64,000 nt of DNA. It comes from JBDOQU01 sp039839375. GTDB lineage: Bacteria > Pseudomonadota > Alphaproteobacteria > DSM-16000 > Inquilinaceae. The stretch spans positions 112,830-176,829 of the forward strand of contig NZ_JBDOQU010000008.1 in NCBI RefSeq assembly GCF_039839375.1, given 5' to 3'. The position numbers and the translations under genes were made by a program. The notes beneath the pieces were generated by a model. It made no database searches. It had not been told where the DNA came from and saw only the letters and a program-made list of their open reading frames with translations. The stretch's first letter is position 1. Each line of letters starts with the position of its first letter. Of this stretch, positions 49,842 through 57,485 are shown piece by piece.

Positions 49842-50771
49842 ATGCAGCCCATCATTTCGATATCGAACGTCTCGAAAACCTACGCGTCCGGATTCCAGGC
49901 GCTGAAGGACATCGACCTGGAGATCAGGCGGGGGGAGATATTCGCCCTGCTGGGCCCGAACGGAGCCGGGAAGACGACGCTGATCAGCATCGTCTGCGGC
50001 CTGGTCAAGGCCAGTACGGGAACGGTCACGGCCGACGGGCACGACATCGTCCGCGACTATCGCGCCGCGCGGTCGGAGATCGGGCTGGTGCCGCAGGAAC
50101 TGACCACCGACGCGTTCGAGACGGTGTGGGCGACGGTCAATCTGAGCCGGGGCCTGTTCGGCAAGCCGAAGGACCACGCCCATGTGGAGAAGGTGCTGCG
50201 CGACCTGTCCCTGTGGGACAAGCGGAACGCCAAGGTCATGACGCTGTCGGGCGGCATGAAGCGGCGGCTGATGATCGCCAAGGCGCTGTCCCACGAGCCG
50301 CGGATCCTGTTCCTGGACGAGCCGACGGCCGGCGTCGACGTGGAGCTTCGGCGCGACATGTGGGAGCTGGTGCGGTCGCTGAGGGCGACAGGCGTCACCA
50401 TCATCCTGACGACGCATTATATCGAGGAGGCCGAGGAGATGGCCGACCGGGTCGGCGTCATCAGCAAGGGCGAGTTGATCCTGGTGGAGGAGAAGGCGGA
50501 GCTGATGGCCAAGCTGGGCCGCAAGCGGCTCACGCTCCAGCTTCAAAGCCCGATCGAGGCGATCCCGCAGGCGCTGGCCCGGCACCGGCTGGAGCTGGCG
50601 GCCGAGGGGACGGAGCTTGTCTACACCTACGACACCCAAGGGGAGCGGACCGGCATCACGGCGCTCCTGACCGATCTGAGCGATGCCGGGATCAGGTTCC
50701 GCGACCTCCAGACCAGCCAGAGTTCGCTTGAGCAGATATTCGTCAGCCTGGTCAGCGAGCGGCGGCAATGA
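49842..50771 (+). CDS. ABC-2-type exporter ATPase (YadG-like)
   Basis: 309-residue ATPase: Walker A GPNGAGKTT, Q-loop LVPQELTTDAFETVWATV, signature LSGGMKRRLMIAKAL, Walker B ILFLDEPTAGVD, switch TTHYIEEAEEM, with a C-terminal extension common in drug or polysaccharide exporters. The ATG at 49842 was chosen because the family start (IISISNVSKTYASGF) follows directly. It overlaps the permease ATG by 4 bp. Substrate unknown. Confidence 0.93.
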   Translation: MQPIISISNVSKTYASGFQALKDIDLEIRRGEIFALLGPNGAGKTTLISIVCGLVKASTGTVTADGHDIVRDYRAARSEIGLVPQELTTDAFETVWATVNLSRGLFGKPKDHAHVEKVLRDLSLWDKRNAKVMTLSGGMKRRLMIAKALSHEPRILFLDEPTAGVDVELRRDMWELVRSLRATGVTIILTTHYIEEAEEMADRVGVISKGELILVEEKAELMAKLGRKRLTLQLQSPIEAIPQALARHRLELAAEGTELVYTYDTQGERTGITALLTDLSDAGIRFRDLQTSQSSLEQIFVSLVSERRQ

Positions 50772-51556
50772 GCGCAAGGACGGGAACGATGCGGGTCAAT
50801 TTCCGGGCGGTGCGGGCGATCTACCTGTTCGAGATGGCGCGCGCATGGCGGACCCTGTTCCAGAGCGTCGTGTCGCCGGTCATCTCCACCACCCTCTATT
50901 TCGTCGTCTTCGGGGCGGCGATCGGGTCGCGGATCGAGGAGGTGGACGGGATCAGCTACGGCGCCTTCATCGTGCCGGGGCTGATCATGCTGTCGCTTTT
51001 GACGCAGAGCATCGCCAACGCCTCGTTCGGCATCTATTTCCCGAAATTCACCGGCACGATCTATGAACTGCTGTCGGCCCCCGTCTCCTATGTCGAGGCG
51101 GTGACGGCCTATGTCGGCGCGGCGGCCAGCAAGTCGATCATCCTCGGCCTCATCATCCTGGCGACATCGGCCCTGTTCGTGCCGCTGGAGATCGCCCACC
51201 CGGCCTTCATGCTGCTGTTCCTGGCGCTGACGGCCGTCACCTTCAGCCTGTTCGGCTTCATCATCGGCATCTGGGCGGACGGGTTCGAGAAGCTGCAGAT
51301 CGTGCCGCTCCTGATCGTGACGCCGCTGACCTTCCTGGGCGGCAGCTTCTATTCGATCGACATGCTGCCGCCCTTCTGGCGGACGGTGACGCTGTTCAAC
51401 CCGGTGGTCTACCTGATCAGCGGCTTCCGCTGGAGCTTCTACGGCACCGCCGACGTGGCGGTCGGCATCAGCCTGGGCATGACGCTGGTCTTCCTGGCCG
51501 CCTGCATGGCCGTGCTGCACTGGATCTTCAGGACGGGGTATCGGCTGAAGAGTTGA
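50768..51556 (+). CDS. ABC-2-type exporter permease (YadH-like)
   Basis: 262-residue membrane protein with six predicted helices. Family segments are WRTLFQSVVSPVISTTLYFVVFG, YGAFIVPGLIMLSLLTQSIANAS and the motif TPLTFLGGSFYSIDMLPPFW near the C-terminus, as in YadH and other ABC-2 permeases. ATG overlaps the ATPase stop (ATGA). Pairs with it to export a small molecule or lipid-linked compound. Confidence 0.92.
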   Translation: MSARTGTMRVNFRAVRAIYLFEMARAWRTLFQSVVSPVISTTLYFVVFGAAIGSRIEEVDGISYGAFIVPGLIMLSLLTQSIANASFGIYFPKFTGTIYELLSAPVSYVEAVTAYVGAAASKSIILGLIILATSALFVPLEIAHPAFMLLFLALTAVTFSLFGFIIGIWADGFEKLQIVPLLIVTPLTFLGGSFYSIDMLPPFWRTVTLFNPVVYLISGFRWSFYGTADVAVGISLGMTLVFLAACMAVLHWIFRTGYRLKS

Positions 51557-51634
51557 GGGCCGGGGAAGGATGGGGTGGTGGTGGGTCGGAGAAATGCCGC
51601 CCGCTCCCCCGCCGCTCGTGAGGCGGCAAGGGCC

Positions 51635-51890
51635 GATGGATTCCGGATCAAGTCCGGGATGACCAATAAAAACAAAGCCATGCTGGACTTGATCCGCATC
51701 CATGCGGCGTCGAAGGCAGCCGGAACGATGCCGGTCTTCGGCGTCAATGAAGCGGTGATGACCTATGGATTCCGGATCAAGTCCGGAATGACCAATAAAA
51801 CAATGTCATGCTGGACTTGATCCAGCATCCATGCGGTGTCAATGAAGCGGCAAGGGCCTATGGATTCCGGATCAAGTCCGGAATGATCAA
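51635..51890. repeat. Cluster of family B palindromes; no gene in 51557-51971
   Basis: Three copies of TGGATTCCGGATCAAGTCCG (51637, 51766 and 51860) with their partners GTCATGCTGGACTTGATCCA-like at about 51679 and 51804. Spacer text around copies (GGCAAGGGCC, AATGAAGCGG) is also repeated, so the block seems to have grown by local duplication. The 415-bp gap has no credible ORF. Confidence 0.85.
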
Positions 51891-51971
51891 CAAAAGGGAA
51901 GGTTCTCGTTCCTAAGCGTTGCTTAATGGTTCTCCGGTGATAGTCGGGCTCTATCGGAGGAGAACATATCC

Positions 51972-52301
51972 ATGAACCGGCTTCTTCTGGCGGGCGTCCT
52001 GCTGGCTTCCTTCGGCACGGCGGCCCAGGCCGACGAGACGATCACCGATCCGTTTGCCGGGATGGCCCGGTCGATGGCAGCCGTGACGAGCCGGTTCGAG
52101 GCGGTGTTCGGCGGTTTCGAGGCCCCCTCCGCCCGGTTCAGCCGGACCGTGCGGATCCAGTTGCTTCAGCGGGGCTTCATCGCGAACAATACGCTGTCCG
52201 CCAGCCAGCCGGGTAATGGTTCGATCGGGATTTCGGCGATCCAATCGGCCGCCGGGAGATCTTCGATCGACAACCGGATCGGCGGCGGCATCGGCTACTG
52301 A
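51972..52301 (+). CDS. Second HfaA-like small exported protein
   Basis: 109 residues with a signal peptide (LLLAGVLLASFGTAAQA, cleavage near residue 20). The C-terminus LLQRGFIANNTLSASQPGNG then SIGISAIQS and SSIDNRIGGGIGY parallels the protein at 54759-55094 almost position for position (shared LQRG, GNGSI, IDN, GGIG and a terminal aromatic). It therefore looks like a paralogue of the HfaA-type subunit, placed convergently to hfaD. CGGAGGAGAAC precedes the ATG. It may be a minor amyloid-like subunit or surface nucleator. Confidence 0.8.
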   Translation: MNRLLLAGVLLASFGTAAQADETITDPFAGMARSMAAVTSRFEAVFGGFEAPSARFSRTVRIQLLQRGFIANNTLSASQPGNGSIGISAIQSAAGRSSIDNRIGGGIGY

Positions 52302-52307
52302 GCCAAA

Positions 52308-52343
52308 AGAATACGCCCGGCCCTGGGGTAAAGGACCGGGCGC
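52308..52343 (-). terminator. Hairpin terminator at the 3' end of hfaD
   Basis: CGCCCGG (52315-52321) pairs with CCGGGCG (52337-52343), with two more G-C pairs across a bulge; the hfaD transcript then reads TATTCTTTT. It separates hfaD from the convergent small gene. Confidence 0.5.
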
Positions 52344-52369
52344 TTCAAGATCGCCGACGAGCGAGGATG

Positions 52370-53449
52370 TTACTCCACGTCGACGGTGATCGAGACCAGG
52401 TTCGACACGTTGGTCGCGCCCTGGGTCAGGTTGCCCGTGCCGCCATTGCCGTCGATCACGTTGCGCGCCGTCTGGGAGACGGCGGAGACCTGAACCGCTT
52501 CGGGGATGAAGCCCGCGGAACCGGTCAGCCCGTCCTGGGCCGTGATCACGTTCGCCAGGTTGGAGGCGGACTGGTCGAGACCGTTGATCGAACCGGCGTG
52601 ATGATTGCCGGAAGCGTTGGTCACGGCGCGGTTGACCGCCGTCTGCTCACCGATGGCGCCCTGGATGGCCACGTTCGTGATCTCATCGGCGTTGATCAGA
52701 TTGCCGACATTGGTCGCGGTCTGCTCGCCATCGGTAAGGCCGATGCCGAACTCCGCGGTGTTGGTCGCCTTCTGGGCGAGCAAGGCTCCCTGGATGACAT
52801 TGCGCACATCGTCGGCGTTCAACAGGTTGGCGACGTTGGTCGCCTCCTGCGTCAGCCCCTCGACGTTGGACGCTCCGCTTGCAGGATGGGTGGGCGGGGG
52901 ATTGCCATGGAAGTTCAGGTGGTTGGAGGCGTCCTGGCCGGTCAGCGAGAGCTGCAGGATGAAGTCACCGTGATTCTTCGCGTCGTCGACCTCCGCGAGG
53001 TTGGCGATGTTGCTGGCGGACTGGCCGACATCCGTCACGGCCTGGCCGTAATCGGCGAAGTTGTCGGCGTTCTGCACGGCGGCGGTGATCTGCACCAGCT
53101 CGTTGACGTCCTGGACGTTGACCAGGTTGGTGACGTTGGTCGCGTTCTGTTCGAGATCGGTCCACATGCCGTAGTAGGAGGACACGTCGTTGGCGGCGTT
53201 CTGCGCGCCGATGGCGATCTGGTTCACGTCGTCATAGTTGGCCGCGTTGCCCGCGCGCTCGTCGATCAGGCCGTTGCCGAGATTGGTCGCATCCTGGGCG
53301 ACGCCGTGGTTGTTGTGGACCACGTCGATGCTGTTGGTTGCGTCCTGGACGTTGAGGAACACCTGGCCGACATCGACCGTGGTTTCGGCATGGGCGGCTC
53401 CGGCGAGGAGGACCGCCGCCGATGCGGTGGACAGGAACAGGCGATTCAT
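52370..53449 (-). CDS. hfaD: Holdfast-anchor HfaD-like protein with QxAxN repeats
   Basis: 359 residues: signal peptide (cleavage near AHA, residue 20), then a secreted domain made of 14 copies of Q-x-A-x-N (Q at 35, 52, 83, 101, 126, 143, 172, 201, 226, 243, 269, 293, 326 and 343), most in pairs and often extended as QxATNVxNL. The Gln/Asn ladder and lack of cysteine resemble amyloid-forming surface adhesins. In Caulobacter, HfaD with HfaA anchors the holdfast to the cell. Its gene follows the CsgG-like hfaB, in the same order as hfaABD. Confidence 0.85.
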   Translation of the reverse strand: MNRLFLSTASAAVLLAGAAHAETTVDVGQVFLNVQDATNSIDVVHNNHGVAQDATNLGNGLIDERAGNAANYDDVNQIAIGAQNAANDVSSYYGMWTDLEQNATNVTNLVNVQDVNELVQITAAVQNADNFADYGQAVTDVGQSASNIANLAEVDDAKNHGDFILQLSLTGQDASNHLNFHGNPPPTHPASGASNVEGLTQEATNVANLLNADDVRNVIQGALLAQKATNTAEFGIGLTDGEQTATNVGNLINADEITNVAIQGAIGEQTAVNRAVTNASGNHHAGSINGLDQSASNLANVITAQDGLTGSAGFIPEAVQVSAVSQTARNVIDGNGGTGNLTQGATNVSNLVSITVDVE

Positions 53450-53560
53450 GATTCTGTCTCCTTGCTGCGTTGGTCAGAATGACCTTCGTTATGAGCGTCG
53501 GATGGATGAGTCCGGCCGCTCTCCTTTCCGGGGGCCTGCCAGCCCCCGGAATTTCTTCGT

Positions 53561-54667
53561 TCAGTTGGGCGGGACGGACCTTTCGCTAGGGTCCGGCGCG
53601 CTGTCCGGGAAGTTGGCGCAGACCTGCCGGCCCGCGATGAAACGGCAATCGAGCGGTGCTGCCTGCGGGGCGGCCAGGGTTCCGTTGACCGGTTCCTGAT
53701 CCGGGCTGTTGGTGTCCAGCGTATCGGTCGACGGAGCGACGATGGCAGTCGGCGTCGGCGCCGGCTTTGGCGGGATAGTCGCGGCGCGCCGGGCCGCGCG
53801 GCGTTCCCGCTCGGCATCGTTGAGGTAGGTGTCGCAGGTCGCCCCGACGCCGAGGAGTTCCGTCGCGATGTCGTAGGCGGCGCTTTCGATCACCCAGCGC
53901 ATGGAGCCCTGGAGAGGTTCGTTGGGCTGGGTGGAGAAATTGACGTCGAGAAGTTCTTCCCCTTCGATCTGTCCGATGCCGCTTCCGATATCGAAGATGC
54001 GGAAGACGTCGGCCCGTATCTCGTACCCCACGACCTGCTTCTTATAGGATTTCGAGAGGACGATCTCCGTCGTCCTGGTGTCGGTGACCGCGAGGTCGAG
54101 CGCCATCTGCGCGACGAAGGCTCGCGCGCCGCCGCCGATGCCGCCGATCGTCACCTCGTTGGCGCGCTGATAGACGTTGAAGTCGAGTTCGGTGATCGCG
54201 CCGGTGATGTAGTGCGTGGAGCCGGTGAACGCGCCGCGCGGGACGGGACGATAGGTGAGAAGCTGGTCCCCGACCCTGACCGGACGGCCTTCGCCGAGCC
54301 GCTGGTTGATGGACTGCTCAAGCTCCCACTCGGCGATGCCGACCGTCGACCTGTTGACCTGCCTGACGCCGCTTTGCGCGAGCGCGCTGATCATCATGTA
54401 GGTCGCGCCCTGCGTCGCGAACGAACCGACCTCCTCATAATCGAACCGTCCCGTCCTGTCGGGAATCTCGCCGACGGCGAGCCGGATATCGAGGTCGTCC
54501 GGGCGGGCGACCGATCGCAGACAGGTGAGCGCCCTGGAGGCCGGCGTCTCCGTCAGCGTCGGGACCGGCCCCTGAAGGACCTCTACCGGATCGTCGCCGA
54601 CGACCGGGACCGCGCAGGCCGACAGAAGCAGGGCCGAAGCGAATACAGCGAAAATCGGGGATTTCAT
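53561..54667 (-). CDS. hfaB: Holdfast-anchor secretion lipoprotein HfaB (CsgG family)
   Basis: 368 residues. Lipobox LLLSAC at residues 13-18, then a CsgG-type domain: RTGRFDYEEVGSFATQGATYMMISAL, THYITGAITELDFNVYQRA, GARAFVAQMALDLAVTDTRT and SMRWVIESAAYDIATELLG. CsgG homologues form the outer-membrane pore that exports curli-type subunits. The C-terminal 80 residues (from PKPAPTPTAIVAP) are a Pro/Thr-rich tail with two Cys (DCRFIAGRQVC) that CsgG lacks. It lies between hfaA-like and hfaD-like genes in the Caulobacter order. Confidence 0.9.
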   Translation of the reverse strand: MKSPIFAVFASALLLSACAVPVVGDDPVEVLQGPVPTLTETPASRALTCLRSVARPDDLDIRLAVGEIPDRTGRFDYEEVGSFATQGATYMMISALAQSGVRQVNRSTVGIAEWELEQSINQRLGEGRPVRVGDQLLTYRPVPRGAFTGSTHYITGAITELDFNVYQRANEVTIGGIGGGARAFVAQMALDLAVTDTRTTEIVLSKSYKKQVVGYEIRADVFRIFDIGSGIGQIEGEELLDVNFSTQPNEPLQGSMRWVIESAAYDIATELLGVGATCDTYLNDAERERRAARRAATIPPKPAPTPTAIVAPSTDTLDTNSPDQEPVNGTLAAPQAAPLDCRFIAGRQVCANFPDSAPDPSERSVPPN

Positions 54668-54758
54668 GGATACCTCGCCATCATGGCTCGATCGTGAAAC
54701 CAGGCCCTACCTGAGACAGGACATGCGTCGCCGGGGAAAGCGCCTTCGGAGGGAAGCC

Positions 54759-55094
54759 CTAAAAGCCGATGCCGCCGGTGATGTCGTTGTCGATCGTGGA
54801 ATTGCCGCTGGAGGTCTGGACGGCATCAAGGTCGATGGAGCCGTTTCCGCCCTGATTGATGATGATCAGGTTGTTCAGGATCTGGCCCCGCTGCAGGCTG
54901 TTGATCAGCATCTGCTGCTGGAAATAAATGTTCTCGGCCTGGATGCGCATGTTCTCGGCCTGGATCATGGCCGACCTTTCGGCCGCGCTCCGGAAATTGA
55001 TCGGCTCGGAACTGTCGAAGTCGGCAAGCGCGGGCGCGCTTGACAGGGCGGCGGCGAGGAGGCCGACGGCGGAAATTGCAATAAACTTCGACAT
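54759..55094 (-). CDS. hfaA: Holdfast-anchor HfaA-like small exported protein
   Basis: 111 residues with a signal peptide (cleavage near PALA, residue 24), a central helix rich in Gln/Met (MIQAENMRIQAENIYFQQQM) and a curlin-like C-terminus (LQRGQILNNLIIINQGGNGS then IDLDAVQTSSGNSTIDN and GGIGF). This matches HfaA in position, size class and character: first gene of the hfaA-hfaB-hfaD string, exported by HfaB and forming high-mass multimers. The AT-rich upstream segment carries a full CtrA box. Confidence 0.82.
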   Translation of the reverse strand: MSKFIAISAVGLLAAALSSAPALADFDSSEPINFRSAAERSAMIQAENMRIQAENIYFQQQMLINSLQRGQILNNLIIINQGGNGSIDLDAVQTSSGNSTIDNDITGGIGF

Positions 55095-55166
55095 CGGACG
55101 CCCCCTTAAGAATTATTAATAAACCTTAAGGTGGCTATTTGTACCGAAATAGAATCGCGAATTTAA

Positions 55167-55181
55167 TTAAAATTTTATTAA
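55167..55181. promoter_or_regulatory. CtrA-type box upstream of hfaA
   Basis: TTAA-N7-TTAA (spacer AATTTTA), 73 bp before the hfaA ATG, in an AT-rich patch that also has two TTAA-N6-TTAA near-matches closer to the gene (55100-55130). CtrA controls holdfast and hfa genes in Caulobacter, so the match has functional sense, but the AT-richness raises the chance rate. Confidence 0.55.
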
Positions 55182-55257
55182 TTTGGGATATTTTTGAGTC
55201 GCAGGTAGGTGGATGAAATCCTGCTTGCTCTCCCACGCCGGCATCGTGGAGAGGGCC

Positions 55258-55328
55258 TATGGATTCCGGATCAAGTCCGGAATGACCAACAAAAACAAGG
55301 TCATGGTGGACTTGATCCAGCATCCATA
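55258..55328. repeat. Dispersed palindromes, family B (paired form)
   Basis: TGGATTCCGGATCAAGTCCG (then GAATGACC) facing GTCATGGTGGACTTGATCCA (then GCATCCA), like the copies at 41.9 and 51.8 kb. With the 51.6-51.9 kb cluster it brackets the hfa locus. The 251-bp gap also holds the AT-rich hfaA promoter region. Confidence 0.85.
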
Positions 55329-55345
55329 CGGCATCGAGACCGTTC

Positions 55346-56071
55346 CTAGATCGTCACTCGGTCGACCAGCACCGCGCCGCGGGAGGCCATGAAGTAGAGG
55401 CCCATATGGTGGGTCAGCATCTGGGGGTGGGCGGCGGTCGGGGGGAGGCCGAGGGAGGAGGCGGTCTCCAGCGGCATGTCGTAGGTCGAGCAGCCGGGTT
55501 CATGGACGGCGATGTCGGAAAGCGTCGGCATCATGCCGTGGTTCCGGGCCGACAGCAGCGTCAGCACGAAATCCATGACGCAGATGTCGGTGCAGATGCC
55601 CACCACCAGCAGCGCCTGGAGGTCGTGCGCGTTCACCCATTCCACGACGCCGTTCCGCCCGTCAGGCCCGATCGCGCCGACGAAGCCGTTGATGCAGTCC
55701 TTGCGGATGAGGGTCGCGGTTGCCGCCTTCTCCAGCCACAGCAGGTCCGGCACCAACTCCTCCTCACCCGTCCCGCGCACGCAATGGGGCGGGTAAGGGG
55801 GCTCTGGCTTGCCGGATTCGTGGGTGTCCAGGAAGGCGAGGATCGGGCGGCCGGCTTCGTCGAAGGCGCGGGCGAGGCGCACCGTCTCCGCCACCATGCC
55901 GGACACCTGGGCGTTCGGCGCCGGCGGGGCGAGATTGCCCGCGCCGACGGTGGCGAAGCCGTTGACCTCGTCGACGATGACGAGGCCGACCTTGCGGACC
56001 CCGGCCTCGAAGGGCTGGAAAGCGATCGGAAGGCGGTCCTGGAAGGCCGGAAGCAGGCTTTCGTCCGTCAT
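55346..56071 (-). CDS. Cysteine hydrolase of the isochorismatase/nicotinamidase family
   Basis: 241 residues. Catalytic Asp in VGLVIVDEVNGF, Lys in TLIRKDCINGF and Cys in VVGICTDICVMDFVL form the expected triad, and the cis-peptide segment follows. PPYPPHCVRGTGEEELVPDL matches nicotinamidase-type enzymes of plants and bacteria, which hydrolyse nicotinamide to nicotinate for NAD salvage. Other amide substrates are possible. It is 9 bp downstream of the phosphomannomutase gene and probably cotranscribed. Confidence 0.88.
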   Translation of the reverse strand: MTDESLLPAFQDRLPIAFQPFEAGVRKVGLVIVDEVNGFATVGAGNLAPPAPNAQVSGMVAETVRLARAFDEAGRPILAFLDTHESGKPEPPYPPHCVRGTGEEELVPDLLWLEKAATATLIRKDCINGFVGAIGPDGRNGVVEWVNAHDLQALLVVGICTDICVMDFVLTLLSARNHGMMPTLSDIAVHEPGCSTYDMPLETASSLGLPPTAAHPQMLTHHMGLYFMASRGAVLVDRVTI

Positions 56072-56080
56072 GGCAGCCTC

Positions 56081-57481
56081 CTAATGGCCTCCGGCGGAGG
56101 TGAAGCTGGGGGTGGGGATGCCGCTGGCTTCGAGCTGGGCGACGATGTGGGCCTTCAGCCGCTCCAGCCCCTCCTCCGTCTGGCTTTCCGCGCGGGCGAC
56201 CAGAACGTCCTGGGTGTTCGACGCGCGGAGCAGCCACCAGCCATCGTCGGTCTGCACCCGGACGCCGTCGATGTCGTTGACGCGCGCGTCAGTCTTGGCG
56301 AGGCGGTCCTTGATCTCGTCCACCACGGCGAATTTCCGCGTCTCGTCGACCTGAAAGCGGACCTCCGGCGTGTTCAGGACCTCCGGCAGTCGGTCGCGCA
56401 TGGCCGACAGCGGCTCCCCCATCCGGGAGACGAGGTTGATCAGACGGATTCCGCAATAGAGCGCGTCGTCGAAGCCGTAATATTTGTCGTTGAAGAAGAT
56501 GTGGCCCGACATCTCGCCGGCCAGCGGGGAACCGACCTCCGCCATCTTGGCCTTGAGGAGCGAATGGCCGGTCTTCCACATCAGCGGCTTACCGCCCAGC
56601 CGGGCGATCTCGTCATAAAGGGTCTGGCTGGCCTTCACGTCGGCGATGATGGTCGCGCCGGGATGCTCCTTCAGCACTTCCTGAGAGTAGATCGCGATAA
56701 GCTGGTCGCCCCAGATGATGCGACCCTTCTCATCAATCGCGCCGATGCGGTCGCCGTCGCCGTCGAAGGCGATGCCGAGATCGGCCTTCGTCTCGGCCAC
56801 CTTCTTCTGGAGGTGGACGAGGTTTTCCGGGATGGTCGGGTCCGGATGGTGGTTGGGGAAATTGCCGTCGATATCCTCGAACAGCAGATGGTGCGTGCCG
56901 GGCAGCCGGGCCGTCATGGCCTTCAATATGTCGCCGGACGCGCCGTTGCCGGAATCCCAGACGACGGTCAGGTCGCGCGGGCCGTGATAATCCTGGACCA
57001 GACGGTCGACATAGGCGTCGGCGATCGGGCAGTCGCGGGCCACGCCCTCGCCCTCGATGAACGCGCCCTCGGCGGCGATCGTCCCGATCTCCTGGATCTG
57101 GGCGCCGTAGACCGGGCCCTTGTTCAGGGTCATCTTGATGCCGTTATAGTCCGGCGGGTTGTGCGAGCCGGTGATCTGCACGCCGGCGGCGGCGTTCAGG
57201 TGCTTGACCGCGAAATAGAGCATCGGCGTGGGGCCGAGCCCCACCCGCTCCACCGCCAGGCCGGTGGAGACCAGCCCGTCGACCATCGCCTGCTCAAGCT
57301 CCGGAGAGCTGAGCCGCCCGTCATAGCCGACGCAGACGACGGAGCCGCCGTCGCGCACGACCATGGTGCCGAAGGCGCGGCCGACGGCGCGGGCGTCGGC
57401 GGGATGGAGGGTCTTTCCGACGATGCCGCGGATGTCGTATTCGCGCAGGAGGGTCGGGTCGAAGATGTGGGCGTCGCTCAT
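56081..57481 (-). CDS. Phosphomannomutase/phosphoglucomutase
   Basis: 466-residue alpha-D-phosphohexomutase interconverting hexose 6- and 1-phosphates. The phosphoserine loop is TGSHNPPDYNGIK with Ser106; the Mg site is DGDGDR (240-245); the sugar loop is GEMSGHIFF; and the C-terminal phosphate-binding loop is RASNTQD, where Gln replaces the usual Glu of RASNTEP. It should supply Man-1-P or Glc-1-P for GalU. It lies 4 bp after ugd, in a galU-ugd-pmm string. Confidence 0.93.
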   Translation of the reverse strand: MSDAHIFDPTLLREYDIRGIVGKTLHPADARAVGRAFGTMVVRDGGSVVCVGYDGRLSSPELEQAMVDGLVSTGLAVERVGLGPTPMLYFAVKHLNAAAGVQITGSHNPPDYNGIKMTLNKGPVYGAQIQEIGTIAAEGAFIEGEGVARDCPIADAYVDRLVQDYHGPRDLTVVWDSGNGASGDILKAMTARLPGTHHLLFEDIDGNFPNHHPDPTIPENLVHLQKKVAETKADLGIAFDGDGDRIGAIDEKGRIIWGDQLIAIYSQEVLKEHPGATIIADVKASQTLYDEIARLGGKPLMWKTGHSLLKAKMAEVGSPLAGEMSGHIFFNDKYYGFDDALYCGIRLINLVSRMGEPLSAMRDRLPEVLNTPEVRFQVDETRKFAVVDEIKDRLAKTDARVNDIDGVRVQTDDGWWLLRASNTQDVLVARAESQTEEGLERLKAHIVAQLEASGIPTPSFTSAGGH

Positions 57482-57485
57482 GGTG

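Noticed and set aside
51635..51890. CRISPR-like array from the repeated palindromes
   Set aside because: Only three irregularly spaced copies; the spacers themselves are repeated, the units are palindromes found elsewhere, and there are no cas genes.
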